Part shown: piece after piece, positions 36,004 through 43,976 of the stretch
Numbering within the stretch: the first letter of the stretch is position 1
Layout: each line of letters starts with the position of its first letter
Source: DASPJQ01 sp035299065
Lineage (GTDB): Bacteria; Bacteroidota; Bacteroidia; Flavobacteriales_D; UBA2798
DNA: 64,000 nt
Assembly (NCBI GenBank): GCA_035299065.1
Contig: DATGXI010000129.1
Coordinates: 1 to 64,000 of the forward strand
Direction: 5' to 3'
Program-made: the position numbers and the translations under genes
Notes under the pieces: generated by a model
What the model was told of the DNA's origin: nothing
Databases searched by the model: none
What the model saw: only the letters and a program-made list of their open reading frames with translations

Positions 36004-36813
36004 TTATTTTACTATTTTACAGTTTAGGAGGTATGGTGCACCGTAATGCATTTTATAATCCACCTCACCTTGAATGCTTACGTTTTTTTGGCTTGGTTGC
36101 AATTCTTTTGCGGCACCTTCTGCTGCAAACGAGCAACCTACCTTTTGTTCATCGCCCGGTAATTGAAGGTCAACCCGTTCTTCGAGCAATTTTTTACCAT
36201 CGGCTGATTTTGACGTGGTAGTTCCCCAATAATCACCTGTTACAGTTATTACTTTTTTATCCCATGCTTTAATGCTGTTTATAATATCCTGTGTATTGTA
36301 AACCACATCACCTGAAATTGCTTTGGGATTAAACGCTGATGTTTTGGATTCACCTTCTACCGGTTTTAATTCAGCCTCTGTTACCTTTAATTCACTCCAG
36401 TAACCTATTTCGGTTATTTTTCCCTTCAAAATATACGGTTTTCCTTTGGCAATTGCCAGGTCAGGCACCGTGGTGAAGTTTATAGCCACTGCAGTCTCGC
36501 TACCATCAGGTGTTGCAGTTCCTGACATATCCTGCTTGCATTTTTCCTGGTCAACATACACCGTTGGATAAACAATCATTTGAACGGTTTTTCCGTAATA
36601 CGCACTCATTGATTTAATGAGTTGCGTAGTGGTTATGGCTTTTGACAGATCATCTTTGGCTGGATCAAGAATTGAGCCATCTTCTTTCACACCCTCTTCT
36701 TTGGTTTCGGTTGCCGTACTGTCAGCACCGCCTTCTTTGTTGTTTTCCTTGTCTTTTGCGCCACAAGCCGACAACAATGCAATGGCGGCCAGGGTATACA
36801 TGATTTTTTTCAT
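36004..36813 (-). CDS. Lipoprotein with possible tandem OB-fold (tRNA_anti-like) domains
   Basis: The 269-residue protein has a canonical lipobox (LAAIALLSACGAKDKE) and an acidic Glu/Thr-rich linker. Two similar segments follow, around residues 60-150 (TTTQLIKSMSAYYGKTVQMI) and 165-269 (TQDIINSIKAWDKKVITVTGDYWG), each with a helix followed by beta strands. This pattern recalls OB-fold tRNA_anti-like domains found in Bacteroidota lipoproteins; the assignment is tentative. A terminator follows directly. Confidence 0.6.
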   Translation of the reverse strand: MKKIMYTLAAIALLSACGAKDKENNKEGGADSTATETKEEGVKEDGSILDPAKDDLSKAITTTQLIKSMSAYYGKTVQMIVYPTVYVDQEKCKQDMSGTATPDGSETAVAINFTTVPDLAIAKGKPYILKGKITEIGYWSELKVTEAELKPVEGESKTSAFNPKAISGDVVYNTQDIINSIKAWDKKVITVTGDYWGTTTSKSADGKKLLEERVDLQLPGDEQKVGCSFAAEGAAKELQPSQKNVSIQGEVDYKMHYGAPYLLNCKIVK

Positions 36814-36845
36814 CTTTATTTTTGGTTTTTTGTTAAAGTACTAAT

Positions 36846-37277
36846 TTATGCATATGGATTTTTGTAAATCCATGCACCGTTTTCAAACGCATAATACATG
36901 CTAAGGCTCATGAAAGCATTAAGTATGGTGCGTTGTTTTACTTCATCGGTCAATTCAACGTGCATGAGTTTGCTGGGATCCATTTGATATCCCACACCAC
37001 CTGCGTTTGCAGCGCTGTTGATTGCGCTACCAGCACCTGATACACCGGTTAAATTACCCAGGGCATTTGAAGCACTGCTTATGGCTACCCCTGATGCCAT
37101 TGATTTGGCGGTTTCAGCTGCCACGCGTTTCATGATTTCTTCCTGGCTTGGCATAGCAAATCCCATTGTTTCCATTGGCGCTTCCTGGTTTGTTGCCTTT
37201 AATTTCAATGTTACCTGGTTACCTGTCCAGGTTTCTTCCACAATCAGTGGTTTGATTTGTTCGAATGTTGGCTCCAT
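36846..37277 (-). CDS. Conserved-looking hypothetical protein
   Basis: The 143-residue protein has no signal peptide. A short N-terminal beta region (KPLIVEETWTGNQVTLKLKA) precedes a Gly/Ala/Ser-rich middle (residues ~60-95; ASNALGNLTGVSGAGSAINS) and a helical C-terminus. I do not recognise it. It lies between the OB-fold lipoprotein and the CAP/WG-repeat gene on the same strand. Confidence 0.5.
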   Translation of the reverse strand: MEPTFEQIKPLIVEETWTGNQVTLKLKATNQEAPMETMGFAMPSQEEIMKRVAAETAKSMASGVAISSASNALGNLTGVSGAGSAINSAANAGGVGYQMDPSKLMHVELTDEVKQRTILNAFMSLSMYYAFENGAWIYKNPYA

Positions 37278-37280
37278 GCG

Positions 37281-37318
37281 TATTTATGATTTAAGATTTA
37301 TAATTTAAGATTTAAGAT
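37281..37318. repeat. Short tandem ATTTAAGATTT-type repeat
   Basis: The 40-bp gap between two genes consists mainly of overlapping copies of GATTTAAGATTTATAATTTA-like text. It is a low-complexity AT-rich tandem repeat with no evident promoter. Confidence 0.45.
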
Positions 37319-38733
37319 TAGTTTTTCATTTTAATGATTCCCCATCGCCCATCAGATGTCACTTTAATGTGGTCTTCTAAAAAAAACATGCGTCCGAATT
37401 CAAAATCGGTGAGTATTTTTCCTTTGTCATTTACAATAGCAAACAACACATCATCGCTTATTTTCTTTCCCAGGGCACAATACCCGTTTTCAAATTCAAG
37501 AGCTGCTGCGTATTCAAACGGCACAACTGTTTCACCTTTTTTATTTATAAGCCCAAATTTTTCGTTTAAATATACCGGAGCAAGACCTCCGTCTCCAAAA
37601 TCGTATGCGTAGTCATATATAGCCGGTAAAACCATTTTTCCCGCACGGTCCATAAAACCAATTTTTCCATTTGGTTTTACTTTTACCAATCCGTTACTAA
37701 AATAAAAATCTTCTTTTTGTGTTACAAAAGGTTGAATAACCATGTTAAAACTTGTGTCCACAAAACCCCATTTAGATCCTACTTTTACGGCAGCCAGGTA
37801 TTCACTAAATCCCATGATTTCGCCATACGTTGGTTGAATTATAATTTTTCCGTTAAAATCCATTATGCCGTACAGGTTGTTTTTACTCAGGAATGCCAGC
37901 TTATTGCGTCCAACTACATAAATGTCCTGGTACTTTTCGGTGAGTTTTTTACCTGTCGGATCAATTATGTAATTGTAATTTCCTTCATAGGCAATGCGGT
38001 TTTTACCCAGCATAATGTATCCATCGTGGGAAAAGGTTTCTATTATTTTGCCGGTTGTATCAATGATGTATTGCTGTGGATCATCAGTAGACTTAGTAAC
38101 AATAAACTGACCTTCGACATAGTATGGCGACATGGTCCAGTATTGAAAAGGCAACACAATTTCGCCCTTTGTATTCATAATTCCCCAATAAGTCATGTTG
38201 CGTACAGCAATGTATTTACCCACATGGTTTTTGGCTATTTCCCAAAATTCGGAATACGGTTTGATAATCCATGTATATGGTTTGGTGTTAACCGGGGTTT
38301 CGCACAACGGAATATTGGCCGGGGTTTCATTGGCAGCTCCAAGCCATGTTATGACTTTGTTATTTACCCGTGCTATGCCCATTCCCTTATATTCCACATT
38401 TTCCAGGTCATGTGCAAAATACTTGGCATATACATCCATTGCTTCCTGCGATGTGTTGTAGTCAAACTTAAATTCATAATTTAAAGGTGATCCAATTCCG
38501 TTGTAACCAGCCGATGTGCGCGGGTAAGCATTGGGATTGGTTCCATCAGCATTTACCTGCGCTGCTTTTGTTAGCATAGGGCTATACATAAACGCTGGTA
38601 AATTTTTGCTTTTCCTGTATTCGTTTATTTTTTCAAATAATTCTTTTTCCCATTGCGTATAACACAATGGGTCCTGGGCCATTGCCTGGAGGCAACACAA
38701 CATTGTTAGCAGGAATAAAAATTTCTTTTTCAT
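37318..38733 (-). CDS. Exported CAP-like domain plus WG-repeat protein
   Basis: The 471-residue protein has a signal peptide (to AMAQ), then a stretch like the CAP/SCP fold (ELFEKINEYRKSKNLPAF, MLTKAAQVNADG) to about residue 150. From ~165 on there are about eight WG-type repeats (YWGIMNTKGEIVLPF, KWGFVDTSFNMVIQPF, KFGLINKKGETVVPF, RWGIIKMKN at the end). WG repeats form beta-propeller-like folds. It starts 1 nt after the stop of the upstream histidine kinase gene, so the two are probably co-transcribed. Confidence 0.75.
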   Translation of the reverse strand: MKKKFLFLLTMLCCLQAMAQDPLCYTQWEKELFEKINEYRKSKNLPAFMYSPMLTKAAQVNADGTNPNAYPRTSAGYNGIGSPLNYEFKFDYNTSQEAMDVYAKYFAHDLENVEYKGMGIARVNNKVITWLGAANETPANIPLCETPVNTKPYTWIIKPYSEFWEIAKNHVGKYIAVRNMTYWGIMNTKGEIVLPFQYWTMSPYYVEGQFIVTKSTDDPQQYIIDTTGKIIETFSHDGYIMLGKNRIAYEGNYNYIIDPTGKKLTEKYQDIYVVGRNKLAFLSKNNLYGIMDFNGKIIIQPTYGEIMGFSEYLAAVKVGSKWGFVDTSFNMVIQPFVTQKEDFYFSNGLVKVKPNGKIGFMDRAGKMVLPAIYDYAYDFGDGGLAPVYLNEKFGLINKKGETVVPFEYAAALEFENGYCALGKKISDDVLFAIVNDKGKILTDFEFGRMFFLEDHIKVTSDGRWGIIKMKN

Positions 38734-38734
38734 A

Positions 38735-40000
38735 TTAATTTAATACAGCCTTTGAAGGGATTAATAAATTAAACCTGCTTCCGTTTGTGTTGAAATGTGA
38801 AAGGTGTGCATTGATTTGATTAGCCAGGCCGCGCACAAGTTTTAATCCCAGCGACTGTTTTGCCATGGCATTTCCATGTTCAAAGCCGGGCCCATTGTCG
38901 CATATAGAAACTTCGTATCCTTCGTTGTTTATTTTACCGTTGATCTCGATTACTGATTCTTGGGTTTGCGAACGCCCGTACTTAAGACTGTTTGTCACCA
39001 ATTCGTTTACAATAAGTCCAAGCGGCACAAGTGTATCAATGGTAAAATCTTTTGTATCCAGATCACAGCGCAGGATTATGCCTGGTGTATGTTGTATGTA
39101 TGAACCGTGCAGGTGATTTGCTACCGACTCAATATAACTTTTTATGTCAATGCTTTTAAAATTTTCGCTCTGGTAAAGCTTTTCATGAAGCAGGGCCATG
39201 CTAATGATGCGATCCTGGCTGGCACGAATAACCTCTGCAGGCGTTTTTGATGAGGCATGTTCAACCTGCAGGTTTAGCATGCTTGATATAATGTGTAAAT
39301 TATTTTTTACACGGTGGTGGATTTCGCGTAGGAGAATTTCGCGCTCGGCCAGCGAATTTTCCATTTGTACATTTTTTTCCATGAGAGAATGGTTTAGTCC
39401 GTTTAATTGAAAATCCTGGCGAATCATTTTTTGCAAATTTCGCACCCGTATTATTCCACCCAGCGAGGAGAAAAGAAAAACGGAAGTCATTAAAAATCCA
39501 CCCTTTTCAAAATGAACATATACAGAATGTTTATTAATGATTAATCCAAAAATCAATACTGAAATGAAAATAGAAACTGCTATAACAATCAGCTCAACTG
39601 GCGAATAAATAAGCACCATACCTGCAATTATGGCAATGAGACAAAAACCAAGGTAATAGGTAGGCAATGCCTGCTGGTCAACATAATTTACGTAAAAAGC
39701 AACAGCAAAAATGGTGAAGAGAAGCAACAGTACATTATAAACGGCTCGGTAACCGGTATACTTCTTGCTTAATACATAAAGTATAAGGCTTAACGCACTT
39801 CCTGCAATGCGGGTGGGTAAAAAAACCATCCACTGGGCAGGTGCAAAATAATAGTCAAAAAATATCCAACATAACCAAACCGGTACAGCAATAAGGCACG
39901 TTATTTCAAATATAGAGCGTTGCTGGTGCCTGAATTTTTGTTCGCCAAATACGGCAAAATCGCCCTGCAACGCTGATACCATATGAACCTCATTTTTCAT
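38735..40000 (-). CDS. Membrane sensor histidine kinase (HisKA_2 type)
   Basis: The 421-residue protein has about six membrane helices in residues 30-190 with little periplasmic sequence, then a coiled coil and a HisKA_2 domain (LLREIHHRVKNNLHIISSM; the His in IHHR is the phosphoacceptor) and a HATPase domain (LIVNELVTNSLKYG, SICDNGPGFEHG). The HRVKNNL text closely matches the kinase at 34009. The multi-helix input may sense a membrane or small-molecule signal. The WG-repeat gene follows 1 nt later. Confidence 0.88.
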   Translation of the reverse strand: MKNEVHMVSALQGDFAVFGEQKFRHQQRSIFEITCLIAVPVWLCWIFFDYYFAPAQWMVFLPTRIAGSALSLILYVLSKKYTGYRAVYNVLLLLFTIFAVAFYVNYVDQQALPTYYLGFCLIAIIAGMVLIYSPVELIVIAVSIFISVLIFGLIINKHSVYVHFEKGGFLMTSVFLFSSLGGIIRVRNLQKMIRQDFQLNGLNHSLMEKNVQMENSLAEREILLREIHHRVKNNLHIISSMLNLQVEHASSKTPAEVIRASQDRIISMALLHEKLYQSENFKSIDIKSYIESVANHLHGSYIQHTPGIILRCDLDTKDFTIDTLVPLGLIVNELVTNSLKYGRSQTQESVIEINGKINNEGYEVSICDNGPGFEHGNAMAKQSLGLKLVRGLANQINAHLSHFNTNGSRFNLLIPSKAVLN

Positions 40001-40040
40001 TGCGCAGGGCGATTTTTTTGTTTGCTGTTTGGTGTTTAGC

Positions 40041-40286
40041 TTATTTCATTTTTTCCAACATGCATTTGGCAACCTTTTTATCAAATTCGGTCAATGCATC
40101 GTTATCATCTTTGTACTTTTCACGCATTTTTGCGTTTTTTTCACTGCATTCCAGGAATTTTTGGCTATCGTTAGCCCCTTCCGTATAACAGTCGCACATT
40201 TCTTTCGCGTCTTTTTCAATATCGTTTTTGCTTCCGCATGATGCCATTAAAATTCCGCTGGCCAGTATCAGTACTATACGTTTCAT
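40041..40286 (-). CDS. Small cysteine-containing lipoprotein
   Basis: The 81-residue protein has a perfect lipobox (LASGILMASCGSK) and a mature domain with DAKEMCDCYTEG, FLECSEK and a C-terminal AKCMLEKMK. The CxC...C...C pattern is shared with the next upstream gene, showing tandem paralogy. The four conserved cysteines suggest disulfides or metal binding. The function is unknown. Confidence 0.65.
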   Translation of the reverse strand: MKRIVLILASGILMASCGSKNDIEKDAKEMCDCYTEGANDSQKFLECSEKNAKMREKYKDDNDALTEFDKKVAKCMLEKMK

Positions 40287-40302
40287 GTTTTTTAGTTTAA
40301 GA

Positions 40303-40518
40303 TTAATTACATCCCAATGTTGCTTTTTCCCACAGCTTTTTGCTTTCTTCTTTGCTGTAATTCTTTTTCATTTCTTCAAATTTGGCAATGCAAGGTTGTG
40401 TATCGCCACCTTTTGCAAAGCAATCGCAAAGTGTTTTGGCATCGGCTTCCATATCATTTCCGCCACCGCATGATGCAAAAACAAATGCAGCAAGGGCAAT
40501 TAGTGTTAGTTTTTTCAT
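40303..40518 (-). CDS. Small cysteine-containing lipoprotein (tandem paralogue)
   Basis: The 71-residue protein has a lipobox (AAFVFASCGGG) and DAKTLCDCFAKGG, QPCIAKF and LGCN, the same CDC...C...C layout as the gene 17 nt downstream. Both lie on the same strand behind the large secreted protein gene at 40572-42092. Confidence 0.65.
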   Translation of the reverse strand: MKKLTLIALAAFVFASCGGGNDMEADAKTLCDCFAKGGDTQPCIAKFEEMKKNYSKEESKKLWEKATLGCN

Positions 40519-40571
40519 GATTCTTTGTTTTAAATTGTTTTTATTTTAGGATTAAATTTTGATTCATTAGG

Positions 40572-42092
40572 TTATTTGGCAAGGCATTCTTTACAAAAGT
40601 CTTTATAAGCAGAACGTGTATACATTACTTTGCCATAAGTTGAGCCTCCGCTGCTGGTGTTTTCCTGAGAAAACTTAATATCTTCAGTATGATACAAACC
40701 AGTAGCATTATCCTGCACAATGGCAGCACCGTTAATATATCGTCTTAATATAACGCCCACATAACTTTTTTCATATGTCCAGTCATTATCCAGTTCCACC
40801 ACTTTAATAATGGTTTCCGTTGATTTTTTTTCACGATTAATCATGGTAAAACCATCTGGAACTTTTATCAATTTGTTATTGTACCATTCAATTTTAGGGC
40901 ATACTTTTTTGGCTGCAATAATTTTACCCGCTTCAGTCACATTCAGGTTGAATTCCCCAGTTGCAAGCACTTTTTCAGGGCCAAATTTTGTTGTGTACAA
41001 ATAACTTTCCATGTCGCCTTTTGGACTTATTTCGTCATCCGGAATATCATATACATATTCCATTTTTATTTTATGATTTCCTGCAGGCAAACTCCATAAA
41101 TTTTCATAAATAGTTACATAAGGAAGATTTTTAACAAAAAAATCTTGTTTTTCAGATATACCGAAGCGGAAAGTAGTGGTGACTTCTCCGCCCGCCAATT
41201 CTGTATCATAATCACCTGAATTGGTTTGATACTGACGTTCCAGGTCTTGCTTGCTTTTCACAATGTTTAGATTGTGGCTATATTGTTTGTTTCCGTCAAT
41301 GGTAACCCTTAGGTATACACTGCCCAGAAATGATCTGTCAGCAACAGTTACATTCTTTTCATTTGCCTCTGATTTTTCGAGGTAAACACGACCAATAATA
41401 TCATCACCAAGATTAAAGCTGTTTGTGAGTTGTGATTCAGATGCACCAGATTTTGAAATGTTGGTTTTTGAAAACACAATTTGCTTCATGTGCGCCTGGT
41501 GCATAGGGCTTGTTATACCTTCATCTTTTACCAATGGTTTGTTGTATTTCATTGCTTCCAACTGGTCCATTTGGGTGCGTGTTCCAAGAATTTTTTTCAT
41601 TTCGGCAGCGTCAGCACAGGTTGGACAAGCATCATATGCTTCCTGTAATTTATTCATTCCTTCATCCATTTTTCCTGCTTCTATCAAAGCAAGCGCCTCC
41701 TCAGCCAAAGCTTCCTGTTTTTTTTGTTCAGGAGTACCCGTTGTGCTATCATTTGCGTATTTACGGCATTCGGTCATTTTCATTTTCATCTCACCGTCTG
41801 TATAACCATTTTTTTCAGCATCTTCATAGTAAGTCAAAGCGGCTTTATAGTTTTTATTGGCGTATTCCGCATCGCCCTTGGCTGCCAGGTCAGCACCTGA
41901 TTCGGTATTAGATGAGCTATTGCCAGAATTCTCTGACTTGCTGCCTTTATCTTTTTTACTGCCAACATCTTTGGCCTTATCTTTTACTTTGTTCAGGTTA
42001 AGCTGTGCATAAACACTTCCCGAACCTAAGCTCAATAACACCATTACAGCAACTGCTTTTAATGATGTGCGAAATACATTTTTATTTTTCAT
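40572..42092 (-). CDS. Large exported protein with N-terminal TPR-like segment
   Basis: I start at ATG 42092 (MKNKNVFRTSLKAVAVMVLL, signal peptide ending VYAQ), 506 residues; a TTG 39 nt upstream is less likely. After a Lys/Ser-rich linker come TPR-like helices (~65-165; NKNYKAALTYYEDAEKNG) and a long beta-rich part with QIVFSKTNISKSG, NLGDDIIGRVYLEK and a C-terminal FCKECLAK with two cysteines. The start of the mature protein and the IVF motif resemble the protein at 55027, suggesting a shared, unnamed secreted family. Confidence 0.65.
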   Translation of the reverse strand: MKNKNVFRTSLKAVAVMVLLSLGSGSVYAQLNLNKVKDKAKDVGSKKDKGSKSENSGNSSSNTESGADLAAKGDAEYANKNYKAALTYYEDAEKNGYTDGEMKMKMTECRKYANDSTTGTPEQKKQEALAEEALALIEAGKMDEGMNKLQEAYDACPTCADAAEMKKILGTRTQMDQLEAMKYNKPLVKDEGITSPMHQAHMKQIVFSKTNISKSGASESQLTNSFNLGDDIIGRVYLEKSEANEKNVTVADRSFLGSVYLRVTIDGNKQYSHNLNIVKSKQDLERQYQTNSGDYDTELAGGEVTTTFRFGISEKQDFFVKNLPYVTIYENLWSLPAGNHKIKMEYVYDIPDDEISPKGDMESYLYTTKFGPEKVLATGEFNLNVTEAGKIIAAKKVCPKIEWYNNKLIKVPDGFTMINREKKSTETIIKVVELDNDWTYEKSYVGVILRRYINGAAIVQDNATGLYHTEDIKFSQENTSSGGSTYGKVMYTRSAYKDFCKECLAK

Positions 42093-42402
42093 AGCCTTTA
42101 TAAATAATTGTTTGATTTTTTCAGTCTTCAAATTTGGTTCCGAATTTCCTGGTTTTGAAAACTAAGTGGTTCATGGCACAGGTTTATGGGTGAATGGCAT
42201 GATTCAAAAGGTGAATTGAAATTGCGCGTGAACGCGGTTTGTACTATCCTGCATGGTGGTGTAATGTGTCAGCCATTTATGGCAGAAAATGCAGGCCGTT
42301 GAACTGAATTTTTGGGTAAATGGTTAAAAAAGAAAGGTCAATTGATTTCGGTTTAAAACAATCAAAGTGCTGATAATGTATGTTTTAAACGCAATATAAA
42401 AA
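42093..42402. other. Gene-free stretch
   Basis: The 310 bp between the divergent genes at 42092 and 42448 contain no ORF with coding character. I see no repeat or RNA element, only the candidate promoter at its right end. Confidence 0.5.
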
Positions 42403-42430
42403 TTGCCTTTCGAATATTCATGTATCTTTA
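42403..42430 (+). promoter_or_regulatory. Candidate Bacteroidota-type promoter
   Basis: TTG at 42403-42405 and TATCTTTA at 42423-42430 are separated by 17 nt. The -7 element differs from TAnnTTTG only in its last base and ends 17 nt before the ATG at 42448. Confidence 0.4.
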
Positions 42431-42447
42431 CCCTTAAACAACAAACC

Positions 42448-42999
42448 ATGAATAACACTGAGTTAATTCCCGTGCCGCACAATTTTGTGGTGAATGAAAA
42501 TTATGGCGAACTCACCATTGAATTTAAATGGAGCCGTACCATGGGAGCAGCGCTTCTTGTTTTTGCACTTATATGGAATGCAATGCTTGTTTTTATAGTA
42601 AGTAAAATGCCTCCTGAAATGCGGTATTTTATTGTTATACACGCAGGTGTTGGTGTTTTTGTTCTTTATTATGCACTTTGCAACCTGTTTAATAAAACAC
42701 TTATTACATGCAACAATTATAACCTCATATTAAAATCAGGTCCGCTTCCGGCTTTTAATAATAAAATAATTCCCAAAGACGATATTGCCCAACTGTATTT
42801 TGTTCAAAAGGTTAAACGTGGAAAAAACGGCACTACTATCAGTTATCGTTTATACATGCTTGATAAAAACAACCGCTCAAAAAGCCTGATTAAAGTATTG
42901 CCTGACGATGAAGCTGCGCGTTTTATTGAATTAAAGCTGGAAAAATTTTATAAAATAGAAAACAAAGCTGTTGCAGGTGAATACGACAGGAAAAACTAA
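42448..42999 (+). CDS. Membrane protein with PH-like soluble tail, unknown function
   Basis: I start at ATG 42448 (MNNTELIPVPHNF, 183 residues); an upstream in-frame start lies before the promoter element. Two membrane helices (~30-50 and ~60-82) are followed by a beta-rich tail (FNKTLITCNNYNLILKSG, IPKDDIAQLYFV, TTISYRLYMLDK), similar in plan to small bacterial PH-domain-like membrane proteins. It overlaps the convergent LytTR gene by 4 nt. Confidence 0.6.
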   Translation: MNNTELIPVPHNFVVNENYGELTIEFKWSRTMGAALLVFALIWNAMLVFIVSKMPPEMRYFIVIHAGVGVFVLYYALCNLFNKTLITCNNYNLILKSGPLPAFNNKIIPKDDIAQLYFVQKVKRGKNGTTISYRLYMLDKNNRSKSLIKVLPDDEAARFIELKLEKFYKIENKAVAGEYDRKN

Positions 43000-43727
43000 A
43001 CGAGCTTAAGCCGGCTCATTAATTCAGCCTTGTTTGACCGGCTGATTGGCACTTCAAACTTATCAATATACGCTGTGTTTCCATCAATGCTTTGAATGTT
43101 TTTCAAATTGATTACGTAGGACCGGTGAACCTGGAAAAATTCGGAATTACCGGAAAAATTCTCAAATAATTGTGACAAATAAGCACTAACCACCGTTTTG
43201 CCTTTTGCTGTTTGAATGATTGAATAATTATCCAGGGCCTGTAAAAAAAGAATCTCCCTTGTTTCAATGCGTACTACTTTTGAACCGCTTTGCACAAATA
43301 TCGCCTCATCTTCTTTTTTCTGTTGCATTAATGCGCTCACCGATAGTTTTTGCATCCACTGGGTGCGTGCTAATTCAATGGCTATAACAAGGTCTTCTAT
43401 TTTATAAGGCTTCACCAGGTAACCAAACGGTTCGGTGTCAAGTGCCGCCTTTACAATTTCAGGATTGCTGTAAGCCGATAAAAAAACAAATGGCACGGCA
43501 ACGATTCGCTTTAGCTTTTTGGCAATTTCAATGCCGTTGCCACCTTCACCTAAATTAATGTCCAATAAAACAACATCGGGTGTGTCATCGCCAATAATAT
43601 TCATTAGCGATGCAAAATCTTTGGCAATGCCCAGCACCATGTATCCCTTTGACGTTAGTTTTAATTCTGTATCAAGTGCAATTGGATATTCGTCTTCAAC
43701 AATAATAATTTTTAAGGGGTTTGCCAT
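42996..43727 (-). CDS. LytTR-family response regulator
   Basis: The 243-residue protein has a receiver domain (acidic pocket VEDE at 10-13, phosphoacceptor Asp56 in LLDINLG, Lys in LVKPYK) and a C-terminal LytTR DNA-binding domain (EILFLQALDNYSIIQTAKGKTVVSAYL, FQVHRSYVINLKNI). It is a transcription factor activated by an unlinked kinase; the HisKA_2 kinases at 34009 and 38735 are the closest candidates. A good promoter match lies directly before its ATG. Confidence 0.92.
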   Translation of the reverse strand: MANPLKIIIVEDEYPIALDTELKLTSKGYMVLGIAKDFASLMNIIGDDTPDVVLLDINLGEGGNGIEIAKKLKRIVAVPFVFLSAYSNPEIVKAALDTEPFGYLVKPYKIEDLVIAIELARTQWMQKLSVSALMQQKKEDEAIFVQSGSKVVRIETREILFLQALDNYSIIQTAKGKTVVSAYLSQLFENFSGNSEFFQVHRSYVINLKNIQSIDGNTAYIDKFEVPISRSNKAELMSRLKLV

Positions 43728-43733
43728 AGGTTA

Positions 43734-43765
43734 CAAAGCTACACCTTTCACTTGAATGTCCAAAA
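43734..43765 (-). promoter_or_regulatory. Promoter of the LytTR regulator gene
   Basis: On the minus strand, TTTTG at 43765-43761 and TAGCTTTG at 43741-43734 are spaced 19 nt, an excellent match to the Bacteroidota consensus TTTG-N19-TAnnTTTG. The -7 element ends 7 nt before the ATG at 43727, so the transcript would be almost leaderless. Confidence 0.6.
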
Positions 43766-43954
43766 GTGCCGCTCCATTTATCGCCCCAAAATGTAAAACC
43801 ATCGGCAATTATCAGGATTTTGGTCGGCTAAAATCTTTAGTTTACGGGTTATAAAATTTTAACACCTTGATTATCAGATATTAATTCGCGCAGAAAATTT
43901 ATTGGGTTCGTGTTAAAAGTCTGGTTGTTACATAAGTAAATGGTTACTATTTAC

Positions 43955-43962
43955 TACCTTAG
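43955..43962 (+). promoter_or_regulatory. Candidate -7 element of the exopolysaccharide-like operon
   Basis: TACCTTAG matches TAnnTTTG in six of eight positions and lies 14 nt before the ATG at 43977. No properly spaced -33 element is seen. The upstream ~190 bp hold nothing else I recognise. Confidence 0.3.
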
Positions 43963-43976
43963 CGCCCCGCAAAAAA

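Noticed and set aside
37717..38484. 255-residue open frame on the plus strand
   Set aside because: It is a shadow of the CAP/WG-repeat gene, whose signal peptide and repeats are clear on the other strand.
43728..43976. Possible tRNA or small RNA gene in the gap before the polysaccharide operon
   Set aside because: No cloverleaf, T-loop text or terminator hairpin can be found; only promoter-like elements are visible.
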